Shown here: piece after piece, positions 36,845 through 49,885 of the stretch
Layout: every line of letters begins with the position of its first letter
How positions within the stretch are numbered: the first letter of the stretch is position 1
Assembly (NCBI GenBank): GCA_963669155.1
Contig: OZ022576.1
Location: forward strand, 24,324,150-24,388,149
Reading direction: 5' to 3'
Source: Arbacia lixula
Lineage: Eukaryota > Echinodermata > Echinoidea > Arbacioida > Arbaciidae
DNA length: 64,000 nucleotides
The notes under the pieces: generated by a model
Told to the model about the DNA's origin: nothing
The model's input: only the letters and a program-made list of their open reading frames with translations
Databases searched by the model: none
Made by a program: the position numbers and the translations under genes

Positions 36845-39844
36845 GAACATGCGCTATACATTATACACAATTTCACCCTTCTAAATTGAGTTCTGGCTTG
36901 AAATATGAAGCGGAACAATCTTACATCTTAATGTTGGTGTTGAGAGAAAACCCCAGCAACCATATTGAAAAGAAGTACATTCTTAAAGGAAGTGTATCTC
37001 GGGCCTGAAATCAAATTGATGTGAATACGTCTGTATAAAAAGTAAAAATTACTTTTACTCTAAATGAAATAGTTTGGTCGTCACCAGGTCGCCACCTAGA
37101 ACAATGAAAAACTAGCTTGGCATTTCACAATTGCTAACCTGGATACCTGATGGTAGCTTTAAGGTTCGCGGCCCGCTAGAAACCGTGGGCACATACCAGA
37201 AAAGTCTTATCAGTTAAAGGCTCGCGACACGAGAGAAGAGCCACGATTAGATTTCACTCAGCTCCGGACTATATGCATGATAGGTAGAGGCCGACATGTA
37301 CTGGGCAGTTTCCATTTCAAAACATCTGGAACCGGGGATGGCGGTATTGTTTTAAAAAATAGGAGGGAGGAGGGGGGGGGGGGGGGACATTGCAGCAAAA
37401 GCTGCACTTTGGAAAACAACAAGATTGTGTCAGCCTCTATGGTGGCATAATTAAGTTTTCCACGAGGGAAAAAAAAAAACTTCTTACGTCATCGTATAAG
37501 AGAGTAAACATGCATTGTTTTAGTTCCAGGCGCTATATTGACGCTGTGATATGAATAGAGACCAAACCACACACGGCTTGTTTTTTGCACAGGTATGGCG
37601 GACAAATAAGTATTTTAGTTACGCGTATGGGGGCTGAATCAATTGACTATGCCTGTGCAATTCATCATATGTTCTGACGATCAAGTAGGAGAAAATAAAG
37701 ATCATACTTCTCTTTTTTCGATACGTTATTCTCGTTTATGTCTGGAAGAATGTACACCATATGCCAATAAGAGTCATAAAAATGCTTCCATTAAGTAACT
37801 TTTCCCCTGTGGAATCTTTACATACTACTGAAATGGAGCGTGAAAACGCACTATGAACGAAAGGTGTGAGATGAGTTTCCACCGCGGAATATAATTGACT
37901 GCCACGAAACGCGATCACTATCTGGCTTGAAAAAAGGTATCCGCTGGCTTGAATCGCGATTATTTGATACTTATTTCACCTGCCATCTGGAGGCCACATG
38001 CTAATGTAAACTATTTGTTTATAAGCCCATCGAAGGTTTCAAAAGGTATTGTTTAAAGTTAAAGGGCTTTCTTTCTTATCCTTAATAACAAACACGTAAC
38101 AATTTAACAACAATTCGTCATTATTCTTAATTCCTTGCTGTATGGCATAAACAGTGACAGTAATACACTGTAGTCATTGTCCATAAGCCTCATAATCAAT
38201 ATGAGCCGCCTAATGGACCTCAAAAAGATATTGTCATGTTTTCATAAACTTAAACGTTTTATATTTTGCATCACGCAATCAACAATGTGTTTCACTCGTA
38301 TTCGTAAGCCCGCACATAATATGTAGTGATCATCTCCGGATTAACGAACCCTTTGTTTTTTTTTTTTTTTTAATAATCGAACCTTTGTAAGACCGGCTCG
38401 TAGGAATAACGAATCTTCAGAGTATTCAAACCTTTGTACATATTAAAGAATCTTTGAAATAAGATGTAACCATCATACCCCGTCTGCACGTCCCCTTTAA
38501 TCCTAAATGTTAATAACATAAAGATGGTGAGCAGTGTTGATACTGAAACTAATGTGGCACATCACATCACATTCAGTTTTATTTTTAGATTTGGACTCGA
38601 TGAACGCAACGCCACCCTCCCGCTTTCTTCAGTTTTACTGCCCAACAATGGAAATCCAGGTTACACCCGCTAAGACGATCTAAAAACTCTAAATCCAGCC
38701 TAAACCGCGACAACACATGCACACCATGTGTGGATACCTACTGAAATATCTTTTCTTTCTCACATTCACCGTCGTGAGTACTTTCAACCTCAAAGGCAAA
38801 AAGGACAAATAATATGGTTGTACGCTTGTGATTAAGTTAGGGAGTTCCCCATGAGCATATCTAACTGTCCTCAGATAACATCGTTGAAACAATCATTCAT
38901 ATATAATTAGTTGTTGGCCTACAAAGATTTAGAAGGAAGCCCGCCCTCAAGCATTATATCACGCGCACGATTTCGGGACAAAATTTCCTCCTGATAACTC
39001 AACAATTATTGTACTACTAGTCGTACTCCTTCATTGTTTCGCCCTTACATCAGGAACATGAAGGTATTTTACTCGGTCTTTAGAAGGCTTTAAGTCATGA
39101 AAGTTCTTCTTAACTGCTCAAATCATGTCATAAATTATGCGATGGAGCCAGGGAGGTATGTAATCGGCCTAATCATGAGAACAGGTTTATGATCAGACTC
39201 ACGCTTCAGTGGGTTTTGTATCCGCCTCCGTTATTTTTTGACAATTCTAGTTCGATGCACAAAGAATTAATGTCTGATGAAAATGTTCGGCAGAAACAGG
39301 AAGGGGTCTTCGTTTCATATGGGGGTGCATTCACGTGTTGGCGAATTGTAGGTATTTTAGTAGCTTGTCTGATGAACGTTGGCATGGGCGAACAGGAAGG
39401 GAATGGGAGGATGGAGGAAGGCAACGCTGAATGTTGAATGTCTGCGATACAATTAATTTTCAACGCGTTGAGATACCTACCATTAAAGAAAAAGAAAACA
39501 TGTCATGCTTGATTAATTGCTTCTTTCATCACATAGCCATGAGCATGAAGAGTGCTACCGTGTTTGCTCCCATTATGCAGTAAATCTCTCCTACTTCGAA
39601 GCGTTGTCGAAACCCTTTCAAACTCACCCAATATCGTGAATGTTGCTCAGCAGTCAATCCTGTACGCGGGCATCGCGTTGCTTGGCAACAACACATGAGA
39701 GGGGGAATGATTAATGTTCCTCTTACTGCCCCTCCTTAGAGATTTAATATCGACCAACATATCGTAATTGATGATCCGTCGGTCAGTCACTTGAAACAGC
39801 CAACAAACGACTACTTGTATTGTCTCAACAAGCAGTGACTTCAA

Positions 39845-39868
39845 CAAAGGGTAATTAATTACCCTTTG
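39845..39868. promoter_or_regulatory. 24-bp perfect palindrome with TAATTAATTA core
   Basis: Each half is CAAAGGGTAATT read inward on its own strand. The centre TAATTAATTA is TAAT, two bases, ATTA: the P2 dimer site of paired-class homeodomain proteins. It lies in the desert, 18.7 kb upstream of the PDZRN-like start. A binding role is inferred. A perfect 24-bp palindrome without simple repeats is unlikely by chance in 64 kb. Confidence 0.4.
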
Positions 39869-41423
39869 TAATATCAATTACTTCACTGTAGAAGCGGGGT
39901 TTTTTAAAGAATGTTTGACATAAAAATATGATTTAGTACTTTATGTCAGATATATGACCTGTGTGTTAGTGATCATTTTTCGTTGTGATATAGTTGCTGG
40001 CTAGCATACAGACATGATGTAGGGAGTTGGGGTCGAAACTATCCGTTACGAGCATCGGCACTTTGGGCGAGGTATTGCTGTATTGATCTTATGAAGGAAC
40101 GGAGAGAAAGATAGAACCACGGAAGAGGTGAAGAGTGGTATTATATCTCGAATTAGATATTAGACAGAAAAAATGCATTCTTGATCATTATTACTATAAT
40201 TACTTCTTTCACTATTACTCGATCTCGAGTAGGTCTGTAATAGTCACATTTTGTGTATCAGACAAAACGCTGCTGCATAATGATATGTATGTATTCATGG
40301 TGAAATGATCCACAAGTGGCAAATTGCCTGATATTGGACATTACAACATGGGCAATGAAGGTAGGCGACTTTATGTTGAGTTGAATCTGTCCTGTGCCAT
40401 ACTTTACAAACAACTCATTTGGAACTAATAACCTAGACTAAAAACGACCAACACACACAAAGATCAAGAGATCACAAGACCGTGAGGGAATCCCACAGAC
40501 GCGATTTAGTCCCCCCTCCCACTGTCTCTCTATCCCATATCTCTCATTCTCCCTCACTGGCGTTCTGTCCAACTACAAAAAATCAGAATATCTCTGGTAT
40601 CTTACCAAAAAACATCGCATGAGAAATGTAATTAGTGAATTTGTTTCGAGGCGAGTTGCTTGCTGCCCCGCGCTCCCGCGCGTTTTAGGGAACAACTTTC
40701 CACAAATTGACTTGCAGGCGTTAGCAGGGGGTCCATTGTGAGGCGGTGTGTTGTGGGTATTAGTGACCAGCAAGGTGTACGTAATAAACAGCGTGATTTC
40801 TCGACGCGCAGAGTGCACTGACTTCATATGGTATGGCCAGCATAAAGAACTGTGATGTGGCTTTGTCTGAAGAAGAAGGGAGAAATCCCGACAATGATTA
40901 CAATGTAAAATCGATATCATATTCAGATTAAGAGAGAAATAGAATGCTAACTAAGTGTGTGGAACAACACCCCCCCCCCCCCCCTGCCACTTCCCGTTTT
41001 GTCAGGGATTGTAATTTTGGAATCATGCGCTCATTTTCAAACCAGCGACTTAGACTAATATGGAAAGCAGTTGATAACACAAAGAGGAGAATCGTGTGAC
41101 TATATCAAGTTTATTTTCTGACTGAACGGGGGGAAGGAGGAGAGGTATCAGTAATTGGTTTGAAGAAGCAATGAGAATTAATTCGGTAGAAGTGCACTCC
41201 GACGAGCAGTGATAAACGTGACATTATTGCCTTGTGCACGTGACAAACCCTTGATTTATGGGCGAAATGTGGAGGATGGGAGGGGAAGGTGAGCATAAAA
41301 TCGTAGTTATCGCTCTCATCATAAAATGCGAGTACAGTATGGTGATATTACATTATGGATGGAAAATGCAGACGAAATGGAACGATATGATAAGCAGCGA
41401 GTGCGAGAGAAAAGAGAGAGTGG

Positions 41424-41444
41424 AAGAGAGAGAGAGAGAGAGAC

Positions 41445-41494
<50 letters not shown>

Positions 41495-41520
41495 GAGGGA
41501 GGGAGGGAGGGAGGGGGTGG
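41424..41520. repeat. (GA)n, poly-G and (GGGA)n compound tract
   Basis: GA dinucleotides, then a G run, then GGGA units. This is the reverse-strand form of the poly-C/(CT)n arrangement. Confidence 0.95.
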
Positions 41521-42152
41521 TCGTGGGATTAAATAAACGACGAAATGGTTGGTTTAAAACAGAGAGAGTTGAGGGAAATGTAGTTAGAGAGAAATAGGGA
41601 GGAGATCTAGGGGTAGGGGAAGGGGGGGGGGGAGGCAGAGGGACAACAAAAAGAGCGGGAGAGGGAGAGGGGGAAACACGCTGTTTTCCTGGAAAACACA
41701 CAGATGAATGGACTTATGATTTATGGTAGCATCGTTGCTTGGAAACAAAGAACGCTGAGTAATATCAGACCAGCCTTCGTATTTTCCATGAGTTTGTTGT
41801 TGATTTTTTCAAGATGACTGCTTGACAAGAGCAATATAAAGATGATGGGGGAATTATCAATTTCGATACTAGATGAAATGCAGTGAGTCATACAGGGTAC
41901 TAACAGAAACAGAGAAAGTGCATTGGCAGGTCAAAAAGTCAAAGGTGAAAAAGAGGACGCGGTCACTTTATTATTTTAGTTATCATTATGAAATATCTGT
42001 GCCTCTATCTTTAAAAAAAAAATGTGTATTTAAAGCTGAAACGTTAACGTATGCTCTCCAAAGACAATGTGCATTAAAAATTATTTTTTAAATGTTTATT
42101 CAAATTACTATCATCATCTTCATGACCACCACCGCCACTTCCATAACTTTCC

Positions 42153-42202
42153 CCTCCTCCTCCTCCTTATTATCATCATCATCATCATCGTCGTCGTCGT
42201 TG

Positions 42203-42250
<48 letters not shown>
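42153..42250. repeat. (TCC)n/(TCA)n trinucleotide repeat
   Basis: TCC units, then TCA/TCG units to 42250. Confidence 0.95.
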
Positions 42251-44221
42251 CATTATCGATGATATGCCACATTTTCGTTAATCTGAGAATGAAACATATT
42301 TCCTTTTTGGTGAGCCCAACCTTTGAAATAACGCAACTGCTGCGTCCGTCTAAACCCTTCGTATACCAGGCAAAACGCTGCGGTGTGTGACCCGTGTGCA
42401 TTGATGTGAAGAAATACACGTAAAAGAGCGAATGTCTTTCATCCATGCAGTTCATGCAGTGTCATATTACTGATCTCACCTACATTTTGGAATCCATGCC
42501 AATCATATCCATGTCCTACGCTCATCGTCTAACTAGCTGACAGGAGTTCCCTTCACTTCTTTTTCTGGCGTCGCTTTGGTCGCTTCCACTCGATTTAAAT
42601 ATACCACTTTTCATATAGTATTTTAAACGACTGCACACATTATCTGGCCAGTACAATGGCGATCCACAAATTCCACAATACTGTGACATCGATTTTGTAT
42701 TCACAAATTTGTTGTGGGATTTGAAAGTCTGAATGTGAACATCATGTGTAAGGCAGACACCTATGCTTTTTTTTAGCTGGCGTTCAGTGATCGTAATTAG
42801 TTTCGTCGTAAATACAATGCATAATGATACATATTTAGACAAGTGTTTTACATTACGGGATATCCGGTTCCGATTGTAATCATTATTGCACATTAGGTGA
42901 CAGGGCAAGGGAATAAAACGATATAAAATGTCTATATTTCTTACACTCTTCTGGTACACCTTTTATTATCTGATTTTCTCTCATATTTTGAAAGATGAGA
43001 GACAAGAGTTACCTGATATTTGTTTTCTCCAGGAGTGGGTGGGAGGGGATAACTAGGAAGTCATCTCACGGGGTGAGATGTTAGGGCGGGGATGGGGTGG
43101 GTGGGGGTAATGAGGAGGTGGTGGAAGAAAGTGTGTTTCGTCGTGTTTCTGGATTTCGAACAAGCTTCCATTCCTCCTGCTATCTCCTACCCGTCATGAT
43201 GATAGCGGGGAGGATTAACACACATGTCGCCCAAATAAGCCCAAATGCGCCAACAATGAATAAGATAAGGGATGGGTAAGAAGGAATGAAAGACGGGGGG
43301 AAAGCGATACATTAATGGCATCAGAGCCCTCGGGCTCGCCACTTAACACATCATGTGTCGCGCGGTGCGGTCATCTTATCAGGTTTGGGGAGGGTTGTAC
43401 ATCGAGAAACTTGGTTGCCTGATTTAATTGTGCCAAAACCTAAATACATGTACTGTCCTTCCTTCCTTTCGATTGTTCAGGGCTAAGAGCGACATGTGAT
43501 CGTATTCTCCGTGATAAAGGCAATGTTATTGCAGTGATTCCCCATGTAAAAATGTATGCATGTGTGTGTGTGTGTGTTGTTTGTGGGTGTGTTTATGTGT
43601 GTACGAGTGTTGTAATATTTATGTTTCCTGTCCAAAATACAAATTTGCTCGAGCTTTGATGAATTAGTGTGTGACATGAAAATCAAATTGTTAAAGTCCG
43701 TTTCAACGAAATAACTATCTGTATAGTTTGGTTATATCGTAAACTGTCGTATGAACATGTCTTATAAGTGGACATGGCGATTCAAAACAACCTATAATCC
43801 TACAAAAATGACAAGGTTGAGATGTTTACTTAAACTCGATTTGTCGGTCCCTGATCTCGCCCTCTTTGATGTGGTTGAGGTGGTCAACAAAATCGTTATA
43901 CCGCGCCAAATATTATCAGACCGATATCTCCATTTCTTCTTCTTCTCGGTTGTTTTTGCATCGCTTGGTGTGAATTACGGGCTGACAAATATTTGTTTGG
44001 GGGCGATTGGTTTGGTCTGAGACACGGAGAGTGTCTGGAAGGGAGTGGGACGTGAGGAAAACAACTATCCATCACCGAGCGGAGAAGGTCCAGCATAAAA
44101 AATATACCTCTTCATGCGCCATTGGGCCATTTTTTTCGATGGTAATACACACCATTAGCATGGGGCTGGACATAGTCTGGCAGAGAAGGAGTTAACCATG
44201 TGCCTAATATGAGTATTCTGA

Positions 44222-44285
44222 CGGGGGGGGGGGGGGGGGGGGTGAGTGGACATACTCAGTGAACGGGTGAGGGAGGGAAAGTAGG

Positions 44286-44343
<58 letters not shown>

Positions 44344-44440
44344 GAAAGAGAGAGAGAAAGATGGGGACGATTATGAGAAAGACATAGATAGAAAGAAAGA
44401 GAAGGTCAGGGAGAGAAAGAAAGATGAATAGATAGGGAGA

Positions 44441-44481
<41 letters not shown>

Positions 44482-44484
44482 GGT
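44222..44484. repeat. Poly-G and (GA)n cluster
   Basis: G run of about 20 (44223-44242), GA run (44292-44338), GA-rich DNA, then another GA run ending in a G run (44446-44483). Confidence 0.95.
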
Positions 44485-45057
44485 AATGGGGGTATTTTAG
44501 GGGGAGAGGAGGAGCGACGAGGGCAATAAATGAAGGAACAATTCAGAATATGGAAGTCGGTGGCTTATCTCAGCTACGTCCAAGCAGGCGAGGCGGCAAG
44601 TGAAAGTAAATGAGCCAGAAAAAAAAAATAGTAAGATATCATCAATCCGTCAATATCTTTCGCGGTAACGTGTAAGTTGCAACCTTCTCAAAATTCTCTG
44701 AATAATTTCTCACGATTGATTATATCAATTTCTCTAGAACAACTTAGCCTTTGTGGGTTTGCGGCCATCATCACACCAGGGATAATACGGACTAAAGCAG
44801 ACGTGGTTTACAGCGCTGATTATCGTATTATAATGGGCGGAGAGGTGGCGCCTGTTTTACGAGATGGATCTTCAGTCCCACTTTACGACGCAATGAGATG
44901 GACATTATTGTACTTCCTTTCATGGTTATTGATTGATTTGAAAACACAAGCTCAGTGGTAATAGAGGCTAGCTAGGGGGTTGAAGCAACGCATCACGAAT
45001 CGTGGGTGGAGGAGAAAGAGAAGGGGGCGCATGGTTTGACAGTTGCCACCCCGCCTT

Positions 45058-45195
<138 letters not shown>

Positions 45196-45585
45196 GTCAT
45201 GCGTTATGCATCTAATGCATTAGTAGTCATACAAAACAGTCAGGCCTTTTGACGAGATGTCCTTAGAAACTAGATCACATGTATTAAATTTCATGTTCAA
45301 AATTAAGTATGATAATCGTGGTAGAGCTACGAAATGTATTTTGTACGATGTATTCTTGTTGCTTCAACCAGCGAACAATGATACCGACCACCTGCTTTGC
45401 AGTAAAAGATTAACGTGACCTCAGCAAATAACTTAAAATATTCTCAACATACATCCGCGTAGTATGACAGTCGTTAGTTTATACGGTGAATCTCCACGAT
45501 ATGTACCGCGCACTCACAAGTATGGGGTTATTTCTTAGTTTACGATGATATGTCCACCATTCCCAGTACTTGTTGACTCCTGTTG

Positions 45586-45601
45586 TCCCCCCCCCCCCCC
45601 A
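45586..45601. repeat. Poly-C tract
   Basis: Uninterrupted run of about 15 C. Confidence 0.9.
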
Positions 45602-45866
45602 GTCTTCTCGGCCACTTGATTGCCAATCATTGTGCCCCCAGAATGCGTCTAGACATCACTCACTTTCCACTAAATCTTCCCCATTCTCCCGCCTTAGAAT
45701 TACCAACCGCTTTTTAATCCCCATTTCCCGTTACAAACAGAGGCGACCAATCTGTTTTTGGTGAATACATTCCGATAATACTACGGCAAACCTATTCCTT
45801 TCTCTGGCTCTATCAGATTGAGATGAGGGGCCCAATCCTGCACTTCTTCCACGACGAAGGTGGGAC

Positions 45867-45899
45867 CCCCCCCCCCCCCCCCCCCCCACCACCACCACC
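45867..45899. repeat. Poly-C tract with ACC units
   Basis: C run of about 20 followed by CACCACCACCACC. Confidence 0.95.
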
Positions 45900-46117
45900 T
45901 CAAGTTTGTTTAGTCCCTTTGGAGGTCCCCTCTATGCCCCTCATCTACTATAGGAACAGGATTTCCCTGACTTCTTAAAGGGATTAACCGTCATATTATA
46001 TGTAAGACCAAACACTATTGAAACGTTGCATGGGGTCATATTTATATCAATACTGAACATAGGCCTATATCATTACGAAATATAATTATTCTTAGACGGT
46101 CATGCACGTCAGTCTAC

Positions 46118-46404
46118 ATCACAATTTGAGGTAACAAAGTCAATTCTTTATTAGAACTATAGCTAACTTCATAATCTGCACAATGACTGATTGCATCTCA
46201 TTGCCATTAGCATGTTTTTTCTGTGTTTTTTTAAGACTAGTGCACAAAACAACGCCACAAACAACATCACAAAATTGAGGTAACAATGTAAATTCTTTAT
46301 TAGATCTATAGCTAACTTCATAATCTCACAATGACTGATTGCATCTTATTGCCATTAGCATGTTTTTTCTGTGTTTTTTTAAGACTAGTGCACAAAACAA
46401 CGCC
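46118..46404. repeat. Tandem duplication, two units of about 140 bp
   Basis: The units at 46118-46256 and 46263-46404 share nearly all bases (for example CTATAGCTAACTTCATAATC and AGACTAGTGCACAAAACAAC). They differ at a few positions and by short indels. Confidence 0.9.
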
Positions 46405-47396
46405 TTGTAATATCGAGCACAAACAGTCATAACAGAGATGTGAAGAAAAATAAACAACTCTGCTGCTCCTTCATCAGAGTGAGTAAAAGTAATGTCGATA
46501 CAGTCTTTAAAAACCGCAACCGCTCCTCCTTTTGTTCTCTAGCGAAGCCCACCCCTGCCCTCAAGAATGCCCGCCTTCTTCAGTTTCCTCCTAAATGGGG
46601 GTTTGGTTGGATTATAACACCCCTTCGTAATTCTTTCATTTTTCACTCGATCGAACCGCACCACCTTCCAACAAAACGCTCCCTCTTTCTCTGGAAGATA
46701 TATCCTTTATCATTCGCCTTTGAAGTCAGCCGACATAAAGTCCGGGGTCTTTTATTTTCCGGTGAAGTACCTACCGCCTTTCTTAATTTTGGCGCGGACT
46801 TAAAACGAGGTTTATGATTTCAGCAAAACAAGGGTTTCGAGTGTTATTTTGGTCCATCAACGGAGGACTGATCGAGTGTTATGTTAATTATTTCTACTTG
46901 AAATCACATTCTTAATGGCTGATCCGTAAGAAGGTGATTGTAAGCAATATCGTTGTTTAGGCCGATTTGATTAAGGGCATTTCAAGAATGCTTATTTGGT
47001 GCCTGAATTTGTAACTTTTAATGACGTATACTGGAATACAATACAATTATTAGTGAAAGGGTTTACTGGGATAATTTCAAATTACAAAGAAATTTTAGGT
47101 ATACACCCAGTAGTAAAGAAAGTGCGCTCCATCCTGTAAATGAACGAAAAACAATGATTGTAACATTCATTAAGGAATCATGAAGATTTTCCGTTATTTA
47201 GTACAAAGATGATGTCAGAACAAAAAATTATTACACTGATTACTGAAGGAGTTTTTCTGCATAAACAAACAAACCTGTTCATCTATAAAGACCACCCCAC
47301 GGAAAACCGACAGCAAACCGCTCCACTGTGGGTACCACATTGACTGCTTCTCTGTGAGATAATGTGTGTGTTACTTGTGCAAACAAGCATCAGTGG

Positions 47397-47675
47397 TGTA
47401 TAAAGGGTAAAGGAATATAATTTAAGTAGTCTTTGTACTCTCGGGTCTTTGTCGACTGGTTTCGCTGTATTTATATCGTGTAAGATTTTTTTTTTCATCT
47501 ATATGGCTGATATCTATGTTGCAGTATGACTATTGTATGTATAAAGGGTAAAGGAATATAATTTAAGTAGTCTTTGTACTCTCGGGTCTTTGTCGACTGG
47601 TTTCGCTGTATTTATATCGTGTAAGATTTTTTTTTTCATCTATATGGCTGATATCTATGTTGCAGTATGACTATT
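47397..47675. repeat. Perfect tandem duplication, 138 bp with 141-bp period
   Basis: 47397-47534 and 47538-47675 read the same by eye (TGTATAAAGGGTAAAGGAAT ... GCAGTATGACTATT), separated by three bases. No divergence was noticed, so the duplication is very recent or an assembly artefact. Confidence 0.93.
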
Positions 47676-48074
47676 TGCAAGATCAAGTATAACACAGTTA
47701 TGAATGCATGATATGAAGTTACTGAATGCAAAAAGCGCTCATATAAAATCTATAATCCCGGATGGACACGCATTAATTCACAGTGCATCTGACAGAACAT
47801 GGTTAAGTAACCTTTGCACATCCACCGTATATACTCCTTGTAATTATCGAAAATGTTTGTGGAATACTAGTTATCTGTTATCATGTTTACCCACCCTGAA
47901 ACCCTCGAGCTGCATATACATAATATCTCCATGATAGAACCAATACATGAAGCAAACGGACGAAAAGGAAGAAAGGTTTCCTAGAAAAAAAAATGTACCT
48001 CGATAGATGGCGCTATTCCAAACAAGACACCTTGTTACAGAGAGAGTTGCAAGAGTCTGAAATGAAACGCTGAA

Positions 48075-48120
48075 GGCCATTTTATACTTTCACGGATCCC
48101 ATCACGGATCATCCCGGATC
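48075..48120 (+). repeat. Harbinger left terminal inverted repeat
   Basis: Starts GGCCATTTTATACTTTCACG. Pairs with 49840-49885. Confidence 0.88.
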
Positions 48121-48439
48121 TTAATCCGGTGTGTTCCGGCGTGCGACATGCCGGTGTGGATACGTTCTGAACTGAGTGTATACACGGGCAAGTACGGTGT
48201 TTCCACGGACAGACAAGGTAGCAACCCGGACCATGCCGGAAACGCATACGTTGTCTAAAGGGATATCTCCGGAATGTTGACGGGTGATTTGAGCTTGTAG
48301 GTGCTCATTTGATCATTTACCTTCTCGGGCGACAACATGTCTTCAGTGGCAACCACGTCTGAAAATCTACAGCATATGCTCCTATTTTGGACACCATAAA
48401 GATAAAACTCCTTGTAGCAGAAGCTCTTGTTTTGCAGCA

Positions 48440-49484
48440 ACAGCATGGTATAAGCAAAAAACAGGAAACTGCAAGGAAACGGAGTGAGTGGGTGAAACCG
48501 TGACTTTTCAGATGATCACTTTAAGGACAATAATTATGAGAAGTTGATAGCAGAACTGATAGGAGAAGATGTGGGTCATTCCAAAAACTTTATGAGGATG
48601 AACCCTGACACATTCCATGAAATCCTTACTAGAGTTGGCACAACGATTGAGAAGACGGATACATTTTCAGGAAGGCCCTTGAGCCAGGGTTAAAACTACA
48701 TGTAGCTATAACCCTGCGTTACTTGGCAACAGGCACTATACATGTCTCTACAGTTTTGATTCAGGATATCTCACAGTACCATCTCAATTTTTATAACTTA
48801 AGTTTGTCAAGCTAGATCACAGATGAATTTTCAGCAGAAGTAATGGTCTGCCCCGTCACTGCGGAAGCCTGGAAAAGAGTGCCTGAAGGATTCAAAACAT
48901 ACTGAACTTGCCTCATTGCATTGGGGTAATGGACGGAAAACATGTGGCGATCAGATGTCCCAGGAATGCAGGATCAGCGTACTTTAACTGTGAAGGATTT
49001 CGTTCTGCTGGCATTAGTGGATGCAGAGTACAAGTTTCTCTACGTTAACACCAGTGCCAGTGGCGCAGGCCCAGATGCAGGCGTTTTTAGTGAGACTACA
49101 TGTATTTTGACGCAAGGTCTCGAAACTGGAACGATTGGACTCCCAGATCCTGATCCTCTGCCGCACTATGATCGACCTATGCCGTATTTCATCGTTGGCG
49201 ATGACGCCTTTGCTTTAAAGACATGGATGATGAAACCTCTGCAGCAGAGAAACATGTCAGTTGAAGACAGAGTGTTCGATTACAGACTTTCGCGCGCCCG
49301 AAGAGTTGTCGAGAATACCTTTTGACTACTAGCGTCAAGGTTCAGGTGCCTACTCACCACAACTTCCTACGAATCAAGAACCCCACCATTGAAGGCAATC
49401 TTGCGGATCAGGAGAACCTTGAAAACACCTGAATCCCCGGTGCGTGGAGGGATCATGCAAACCTACCACACACGGAAGAAGTAA
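48440..49484 (+). pseudogene. Harbinger transposase pseudogene
   Basis: DDE-superfamily nuclease that would cut and move the element. Recognisable blocks in order across changing frames: EKLIAELIGED, KNFMRMNPDTFHEIL (about 48538-48635), VAITLRYLATG (after a stop, about 48705), VMDGKHVAIRCPRNAG (about 48926), VLLALVDAEYKFLYVN (about 49002), GPDAGVFSET, TIGLPDPDPLP, MPYFIVGDDAF, FDYRLSRARRVVENTF (to 49324), then in-frame TGA, then LLASRFRCLLTT. The catalytic D, D and E (in MDGKH, PDAGVF, VVENTF) are all visible. At least two frameshifts and several stops break it. At the final break TGA replaces the usual glycine codon of the VENxFG motif. Confidence 0.88.
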
Positions 49485-49839
49485 TACCCTGGTTGACTCG
49501 TTCATCAATCCTTCATCGGATTCACTTGCAGGTGGAGATGGGTTCGGAGGTGGATCCTTTTTGGCGACTTTTTCCGCTTCTTGTCCACTTCTTGGCACGT
49601 CTGTTATCTTCAAAATGATACGTACATCTGTATTCGTCACATGGCAATATGCACACGGGCTTTTCATTTGTATACTGTATTTAGGCAAAATATACGGAAT
49701 TTCAAACCCGTATGAAATCGGTGTTAAGCAAGCTTAATTTTTCCCCGGATTTGCCGGTACGCCTAGGATCACGCCGGATGCCTCCCCGGTGTATACACGG
49801 TAAAAACGCCGGAGATAACACGGGTGATCCCGGAGCGAC

Positions 49840-49885
49840 GATCCGGGATGATCCGTGATGCGATCCGTGAAAGTGTAAAAGGGCC
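49840..49885 (-). repeat. Harbinger right terminal inverted repeat
   Basis: Reverse complement begins GGCCCTTTTACACTTTCACG. Pairs with 48075-48120. Confidence 0.88.

Larger units (their letters stand above)
48075..49885 (+). mobile_element. PIF/Harbinger DNA transposon, decayed (1.8 kb)
   Basis: Terminal inverted repeats of 46 bp (48075-48120 and 49840-49885) match at 43 of 46 positions by eye. Both contain CTTTCACGGATC and ATCACGGATCATCCCGGATC. Subterminal DNA on both sides is rich in CCGG and shares GTGTATACACGG. Inside is a broken Harbinger transposase. No clear 3-bp target duplication remains (flanks GAA and CTT). The accessory Myb/SANT gene of the superfamily was not recognised. Confidence 0.88.

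Noticed and set aside
42522-42959. 145-codon minus frame with a CGICG motif
   Set aside because: No ATG start at the 5' end; one Cys cluster only, no recognisable zinc-binding pattern.
46440-46817. 125-codon plus frame
   Set aside because: GTG start and no recognisable domain; likely chance.
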